Source: Carettochelys insculpta (taxonomy: Eukaryota > Chordata > Testudines > Carettochelyidae). Taken from it: a DNA stretch of 64,000 bases. The position numbers and the translations under genes were made by a program. Under the pieces are notes generated by a model. It searched no databases and was not told the origin of the DNA. It saw only the letters and a list, made by a program, of their open reading frames with translations. Below are positions 58,339 to 64,000 of the stretch, piece after piece. The DNA is taken from contig NC_134138.1 of NCBI RefSeq assembly GCF_033958435.1, positions 267,011,798 to 267,075,797 of the forward strand. The letters are read 5' to 3'. Within the stretch, counting starts at the first letter, position 1, and each line of letters opens with the position of its first letter.

Positions 58339-58561
58339 TTATTGGGCTCTTCCAAGACATGTAGGGGTAAATTACAGCTAAATAACAGCACAGAACACTG
58401 AGAGCCAGGCGTGATGGCTGTAAGGCTGTAAACAAACTTTTATGGTTCCATGGGAAACTTGGCCACACCCATAATAAATGGTTGTCCAACTAATTAAAAT
58501 CATGGCATATTATAGATATTGCTGTGTGAGAGAGTTCTGGATTAGAGAGGTTCAACCTGTA

Positions 58562-60522
58562 CAATATTTGATGTTTGGGTTGGATATGTTCTCAACAATT
58601 TGAGAACTGGATTTTCTTTCAGTACCTGAAATCTGAAATCCTCTTGGTCCTGAAACTCTTGTGGTCTGGCAGGATTTGGAAGAAGTTAGTTATTTTCCTA
58701 GTTAACATTGTTCACCCAATTAGAAGGTTGTCTGTCTGATCCAGTCAATAGATTTTTTGTATGTATAAAAATATTTGCCTTGAGCTAAATGATTTAGTGA
58801 TTTATTTCTTCCCCTCCCACCATTTCCTCTCCCTGCCACACTAAAGCTCAGCTGGAGCAAGGCACTGTTTAACAAAATGTGCTTTGGCCTTCCGCTTGTC
58901 CATCCTTTCTGTCCCTGGTGCGTGACAGATGTTTGAATTTAATTGTAATAATTTAGTGGTCTGGAATGATTATTGTTATGTGGGGGGCATTATTGTGTCC
59001 AGGATAGGTTTGGGGAAGACACAGCATTTTATTAAAAGAAACTGTCAGCTTTGTGTGGCAAGTGAAACATTTCAGAGATGGAAAAAAAAAAAAATAAAAC
59101 CCTCCGAAGATGTCCCATTGCCTCGGCTACTGATTAGCAGGCCAGTTTCTGGGCATCTTATGGGAAGAAAGAAAACCAAGAATATTCAGTTTTCACTGAA
59201 TATTTGGGCAGAGTGCAGGCTAGACTGTGTTGTCTAGTTTCCACTTCTCTCTAGAAATATACACTTCTGAGAAGAACCTATGTACAGTATTTATTTTCTC
59301 TGTCACTTCATCTTTTTTTCCTTCCTGGTGCGAAATTCAAGAAGAGGTTTACAACTATTCTGTAGAAACTGAGTTTTATACGGGATGAGATATGGGCCAC
59401 GGGGGTCGGAGAAATATATTCACCCAAATGAAAGAACAGATTTAAGATATAGGTGCCTGTTAGCTTTACTGTTAGGGGATCCACCATCCTGCGTGACTGA
59501 GCAAACACTGCAGTGGCCTATAAAGGATAGAAATTCCCCTCTTCATGGTGAAAATACCAGGTACTGAAAGGCACTTTAAACTAGCAGAAAAAAGCATATA
59601 ACAAGAACCAATGGCTGGACACTGAAACCAGACAAATTCAAATGAGAGATAAGGCACAAGTTTTTCACAGCGAGGGTGTGAAACAAGAACCCAATGGAAA
59701 TGGTGGATTCTCCAGGCCCAAAATCTTACTGTGAAGGCTGCGTCCTTTCTGGAACAATTCTATAGCCAAGCACAAGTTACTGGTTCAACACAAAGGGAAC
59801 TGGATGAAATTCTGTGGGTCATGCGATGCAGGAGGTCAGGCTGGAGGATCTCACGGTCCCCTTTGACCTAAAAATCTGTGAAATGCTTTGCCTTCGAATC
59901 TCACCCCATCTCACTCACCACACTTTTAGGCCTCAATTCAGCAAGCTTCTTAATCCCACCGAAGCCATTAGAATCCCTCACAAGTGTCAGTGCTTTGCTG
60001 AATCAGGGTCTTCACGAATAGTTAAAGATGCTCCTTGCAAGTGTTATTTCCTGTTGTAATTGCTGTTAACCTCAGAATAAGACAAACTTGCCTTGGTTTC
60101 AGTACAAGACTTTGTTTGCTTTGTATGCTGTGTCACTTTAGGTCTGTTACGCTGCTTTCATAGCAGGGGTGCCATTTCAGATATTGGTTTGAGGGGAGCA
60201 ATTTTAACGATGATTCCAGGGGCCACTCAGGCACTTGAAAAGTAGTAATTTAGCACGGTTAGTTGACAGTTGTCCTGTCTCTAATTCCTGTATAAAAGAA
60301 AGACAAATGAATATTAAACCCACACAGCTCTAATAACGTATTCTGACATCTTGTGAAAAGTCACTTAAGGACACTATTAGGCTTACAATTTTGATAGATA
60401 TTCTCTTTTTTACTACCTTTGTGGAGAGTGACCCCATCAGAATGCCTGGGTTCAGTCTGAGCTCTGGGAGAAGAATGGCATCTAATGGGTTACAGCAGGG
60501 GCAGACACATCTGGGTTCTATG
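58562..60522. other. No gene recognised; A-rich and ancient-repeat traces
   Basis: An A run near 59080-59095 and a possible MIR-like head near 60440-60520 ('gcctgggttcagtctgagct') are the only marks. Confidence 0.4.
59925..60010. repeat. Ancient foldback repeat, relative of 10800-10950
   Basis: 'aggcctcaattcagcaagct' at the left and 'gtgctttgctgaatcagggt' at the right are inverted relatives, as in the 10800 copy. Confidence 0.45.
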
Positions 60523-60845
60523 TAAGAACATCAGAATGGCCATACTGGGTCAGACCATAGGTCCAGCTAGCCCGGTATCCTATCTTCCAAAAGTAGCCAA
60601 TGCCAGGCTCTTTAGAGGGAATGAACACAATTACTGAATGTTTCATCCTGTCTCCTCCTGGCAAACAGAGGGAAGGGACATGCAGAACATAGTGTTGGAT
60701 CCCTGCCTAGCCTAATAGCTGCTGAGGGACCTATTCTCCATGAACTTATCTAGTGATTTTTAACCCTGTTATAGTCTTGTCCTGTACAACATCCTCTGCA
60801 AAGAGTTCCACAGGTGCACTGTGATGAAATATTTCCTTTTGGTTG

Positions 60846-61042
60846 CAAGTGTCAGAGGGGTAGCTGAATTAGTGTGTATCTTCAAAAACTACAAGAAGTC
60901 CTGTGGCACCTTATAGACTAACCGATATTTTGGAGCATATTTTGACTCTCATGCATCTGACAAAGCAGGTCTTTTCCCACAAAAGCTTATGCTCCAAAAT
61001 ATCGGTTGGTCTATAGGGTGCCACAGGACTTCTTGTTGTTTG
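60846..61042. mobile_element. Palindromic Penelope-like unit with 9-bp duplication
   Basis: The inverted arms 'agtcctgtggcacc' to 'aaccgatattttggagcata' and 'tatgctccaaaatatcggtt' to 'ggtgccacaggact' surround a central block. A perfect 9-bp direct repeat ttttggttg flanks it (60837-60845 and 61043-61051), and removing it rejoins the CR1. Structure parallels 24895-25103. Confidence 0.82.
60953..60992 (+). ncRNA. Hammerhead-like motif in PLE unit, degenerate core
   Basis: GCAT, CTGACAA (60957-60963), a weakened hairpin, AAAA in place of GAAA, AGCT, T, ATGC. GCAT/ATGC pair fully. Two core changes predict inactivity. Confidence 0.35.
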
Positions 61043-61740
61043 TTTTGGTTGTTTTAAATCTACTGCCTATTTAATTCCATTGGGTGACTTATTGTTCTTG
61101 TGATATTTCAAGGAGTAAATAACACTTCCTTATTCAATTTTTTCCATCTCATTCACGATTTGTAGAACACTGTTAAATTTCTCCTGACCCAGCGCCCGGC
61201 AAAACATCTCATTTCCAAACTGAGAAGTCCTAGTCTTCTTAATCTCTCCATAGGGAACATGTTCAATGCTCCTATTAATTTCTGCTGCCTGTCTATGTAT
61301 GTATCTTTTCCAAATCCAAAATATCTTTTTTGAGATGGGATGACCAAACCTGAACACAGTAGTCAAGATGTGGGTGAACCATTGATTTAGATAGATGCAA
61401 TGCAATATTTTCTGTATTGTTATCTTTCCCTATCCTAATGAGTCCCAGTAGTCTGTTCAAGTTTCGATTGCTACTAGAGATAGAACAGATATTTTCGGAC
61501 AACTAGCCAAAATGACTTCAAGAGATCTTTATTGATGGGTGCAGCTAATTTAGACCTCATCATTTTGTGTGTGTGTGTACAACGATATATATTTGGGATT
61601 ATATTTTCCCATGTGTATTACTGTCCATTTCTCGGCATTGAATTTCATCTGCCATTGTGTTGCCCAGTCACCCAGTTTTGTGAAATCACCTTGTAACTCT
61701 TTGGATTTGGATTTAACTGTCTTGCATATGTTTTATAATA

Positions 61741-62045
61741 TGTGACAAGGTAAGGCTGGGAGTGGGTAAGAACAAGAGGGAAAAGCAGGGCTGGCAAACA
61801 ATCAGAGTGTGAGCAGCTGGGGAGGAAGCTGCCCTGGGCCAATTGGGGCCAGCTGGTCCCACTTAAGCCTGCTTTTAAAAGAACCCAGTAGGAGAGAAGA
61901 GTGATAGAAGAGATGATAGAGGAGAGGACAGAGAGTGAGAGGAGAGAAGCAAAAGGAGTTTGCCTAGAAGCACCAGAGGAGGAGAGGAGGGACCGGACTT
62001 GATGATCTCTTGAGTTCCCTTCCAGTTGTAATATTCTATGACTCT
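61741..62045 (+). repeat. LTR- or SINE-like segment ending in a CR1-type tail
   Basis: 'tgtgacaaggtaaggctggg', 'gggccaattggggccagctg' and 'cttaagcctgcttttaaaag' resemble the start and promoter part of a turtle LTR. The last 55 bp ('gacttgatgatctcttgag', 'cccttccagttgtaa', 'attctatgact') are a CR1-type tail. The combination is not resolved. Confidence 0.35.
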
Positions 62046-62285
62046 ACATTAAATGTGGTCCTTTGCTTGCAGAACTTTTTCAGAGTTGGCATAACCCACT
62101 GCAGATTGGTCATATCTTCAGTTGATGGTATTCTGTTTAGCATGCAGGTGAAAAGATTTTATTATTGCTTGCCAGTTTTTGGGGGTGGGTTCACTGAAGA
62201 AACCAAGTTCCTGCTGGTGCCCTCTGATCCATATTAATATTAGTGGCAAATATTTTTAACAGATTATTAATCTCATTGTTATTTT

Positions 62286-62335
<50 letters not shown>

Positions 62336-62854
62336 CTGTTTGTTATATTCACTTGTTGTTAGGTGACTGGAGATAAGTCGTAGATTTGTAACAGCATTAG
62401 TATTTAAACATTGGAATAAATTACCAAGGGTTGTGGTGAATTCTCGATCACTGACCATTTTAAAAATCAAGGTTGGATGTTTTTCTAGGTCTGCTCCAGG
62501 AATTATTTTGTGGAAGTTCTGTGGCCTGTGTAATACATGACAGATGTCAGTATATATGATCACAGTAGTTCCACCTGGCCTTGGAATCTAGCGATCTCTC
62601 ATCTTAGACTTAGTCTGCAGACTCTTTGGAGCACAGACCATCTCTTTGTTGCATTTAGATGCTACCTAAATACTACAAATAATAATGAGAGCTGGTCAGA
62701 AATTGGGATTCCTGTTCTGTGAGTTATTCAGAAATGGTGGAAAAAAAGACTACAAATAAGGAATGAAAAAGTGCAATTTCCAATGCAATGGGAATTCCAG
62801 TACTGTGTTTAAAAGAAGTAAAAATAAAAAAAAAATACTGCAACTTTTTAAAAA
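62046..62854. other. No gene recognised; contains an AC microsatellite
   Basis: A CR1-like 3' trace may lie near 62405-62470 ('attggaataaattaccaagg'). Confidence 0.4.
62288..62332 (+). repeat. (AC)n microsatellite
   Basis: About 22 uninterrupted AC units; likely length-polymorphic. Confidence 0.95.
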
Positions 62855-63640
62855 ATGTTTCCAGGGCTTCCTGAGCTGCTCCAAACCCTGACAGCAACTA
62901 GGTGGAATGCTTGGCAAATTTGGGAAGCTGAGGAGCTAAGGGAGGCAGAGAGGTACCTAGATGAGGCTTTCTGCGACATTGTAGAACTGTTCCACCTCCA
63001 TTCAAACAACCCCTATGCTGTTGAGCAGGGTGAAAGACTCAGGGAAGGAGAACATTCAACTGCAGCAGAGGGAAACCATCCCGTAGTTCGGACCCTCCTT
63101 CCAGATGATGGTGTGGTGTCCTCTCACGCTGAGGATACCTCTCTGGGGGAGGGAATTCCAGTCATTAGGAAAAGGCAGGTGTTAGTAAAGGGGGATTTGA
63201 TCAGTAGAAATGTAGACAGCTGGGTTTGTGGTTGACGGGGAGAACCATATGGTGACTTGCCTGACTGGTGCAAAGGTTGCAGCTCTCTCAAGACATCTAG
63301 ATATATGTATTTGTAGTTCTGGGGAGGAGCCAGTGGTCATGGTACATGTAGGAAGCATTAGGCTGCTAGGAAAGAGACTGAAATCCAGGACCTCTATGGT
63401 AGCATTCTCTGAAATGCTTCCAGTTCCACATGCCAGTCCAGATAGGCAGGTAGAACTTCAATATTTCAGTGTGTGGATGAGAGGAGGGGAGGTGTAAGGA
63501 GGAGGGGTTTATATTCATGAGGAAATGGGGAAACGTTTGGGAAACAGGAAGCCTATACAGGAAGGATAGGCTCTACCTAAACCAAAATGGAACCAGACTG
63601 CTGGCACTTAACATTAAAACGGTTATAGAGCAGTTTTTAA
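62855..63640 (+). pseudogene. CR1 ORF1 remnant with SGNH-esterase-like domain
   Basis: A first block (62855-63230) runs to 'VLVKGDLISRNVDSWVCG', a second frame (63228-63497) carries 'MVTCLTGAKVAALSRHLD' and 'EEPVVMVHVGS', and a last block near 63565-63625 reads 'RLYLNQNGTRLLALNI'. CR1 ORF1 proteins carry a GDSL/SGNH-hydrolase domain. Its blocks are G-D-S-I near the start, V-H-x-G-T-N in the middle and D-G-L-H-L-N near the end. Here the first reads KGDLI, the second VHVGS and the third DRLYL, so the serine, asparagine and histidine are all changed. At least two frameshifts occur. Confidence 0.65.
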
Positions 63641-63754
63641 ACTAAGGGCTGGGAAAAAGCCAACGCAGGTGCAGAGGAGCACATGGATCAGAGAGAGACA
63701 GCTCTTAGAGGAGGGTCTATTAATAGACATTTTCTATGTTCTAGGAAGGAGGAA

Positions 63755-64000
63755 AGTATTCATCATCATTATCATCATTAATAACCGTGGGCTCAGCGCC
63801 CGTTGGTGTCTGATGCCTCTCTCACTATTTCCTTCCATCTTTCCCTATCCAGTGCAGAGTGGCTTAGTTTCTGTAGATTAGCTCCGCACCAATCTACTAC
63901 ATCATCTATCCATTCTCTGTGGGGTCTGCCTCTCCTATTCGAACCACCCATTATGCCAAATACTAAGGTCTTGATTTTTGTTCGTTGTTCATTCTGCAAA
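63755..64000 (-). mobile_element. LINE (RTE-like) 3' end, cut by the window edge
   Basis: The minus strand encodes a C-terminal block with 'NRRGRPHREWIDDVVDWCG' and 'LDRERWKEIVREASDTNGR', ending in a stop near 63793, then a short tail of ATG/ATT-type units (63758-63782). This block follows the RT in several non-LTR elements. It interrupts the CR1 ORF1/ORF2 sequence to its left. The 5' part lies beyond the window. Confidence 0.65.

Larger units (their letters stand above)
57725..58559 (+). mobile_element. TA-flanked DNA transposon (pogo/Tigger-like ends), host of a nest
   Basis: CAGGTTGAACCTCTCTCATC at the left and CAGGTTGAACCTCTCTAATC from the reversed right end are near-perfect inverted repeats. 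TA lies on both sides (57723-57724 and 58560-58561), the Tc1/mariner-type duplication. Without its inserts the element would be about 325 bp, a MITE-sized non-autonomous copy. Confidence 0.85.
60523..61740 (-). mobile_element. CR1 LINE 3' part, carrying a PLE insertion
   Basis: The tail on the minus strand ('ggtctgacccagtatggcca' near 60541-60560) matches the lineage at 18903-20466. The body continues to 60836, is broken by a PLE at 60846-61042, and resumes to 61740 with C-terminal ORF2 blocks near 61293-61502 ('MVHPHLDYCVQVW', 'HLKKDILDLEKI') and thumb fragments near 61220-61260. Decayed. Confidence 0.8.

Noticed and set aside
61741..61990. Endogenous retrovirus LTR
   Set aside because: No partner LTR, primer-binding site or coding region nearby; kept only as an LTR- or SINE-like segment.
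62288..62332. CRISPR-like or telomeric repeat
   Set aside because: Simple AC dinucleotide microsatellite; no spacers or telomere unit.

Overview
The window looks like non-coding nuclear DNA of a sauropsid, most likely a turtle. I found no convincing host exon, tRNA or rRNA gene. Every protein-like reading frame I can place belongs to a transposable element. The turtle call is inference from repeat content: several CR1 LINE lineages with the typical 3' tails, SINEs with a tRNA-like head fused to a CR1-like tail, DIRS tyrosine-recombinase retrotransposons, many short Penelope-like (PLE) pieces, and foldback DNA transposons with GTCTACAC-type ends.

Layout. 0-10 kb: a degenerate plus-strand CR1 split by a younger minus-strand CR1 (3147-6140), then a PLE stub and a hAT-like element with an 8-bp duplication. 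13-18 kb: a SINE, a PLE stub, a DIRS-terminus fragment and a PLE with part of its GIY-YIG domain. 18.9-20.5 kb: a young 5'-truncated CR1 with an open reverse-transcriptase frame and an 8-bp target duplication. 21.5-25.1 kb: an old CR1 carrying a hAT MITE and a TA-flanked transposon, followed by an almost perfectly palindromic PLE unit. 25.7-29.4 kb: a possible split DNA transposon enclosing an RTE-like LINE remnant. 31-41 kb: MITEs, a Ty3/Gypsy-like gag-protease remnant, an old gag-only DIRS remnant containing a SINE, an LTR-like segment and a minus-strand CR1. 42.05-48.05 kb: a structurally complete DIRS-like element. 50-64 kb: PLE, MITEs, CR1 fragments, a three-layer nest at 57.7-58.6 kb, a CR1 ORF1 (SGNH esterase) remnant, and an RTE-like 3' end at the window edge.

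The centrepiece is the DIRS-like element at 42052-48046. It has inverted termini, gag-like, RT/RNase H and tyrosine-recombinase regions, and an internal complementary region that joins copies of both outer ends through a shared 3-bp step. Its termini are nearly perfect, but its RT active-site codons are interrupted by an A-rich tract and all three coding regions carry breaks.

The second main signal is a small RNA-like motif repeated in six PLE copies. It consists of a CTGANGA core, a hairpin, GAAA, palindromic AGCT, and flanking nucleotides that pair. It resembles a minimal hammerhead ribozyme, and the hairpin covaries between copies. Hammerheads are known from PLEs elsewhere, so the family context supports the reading, but cleavage is unproven.
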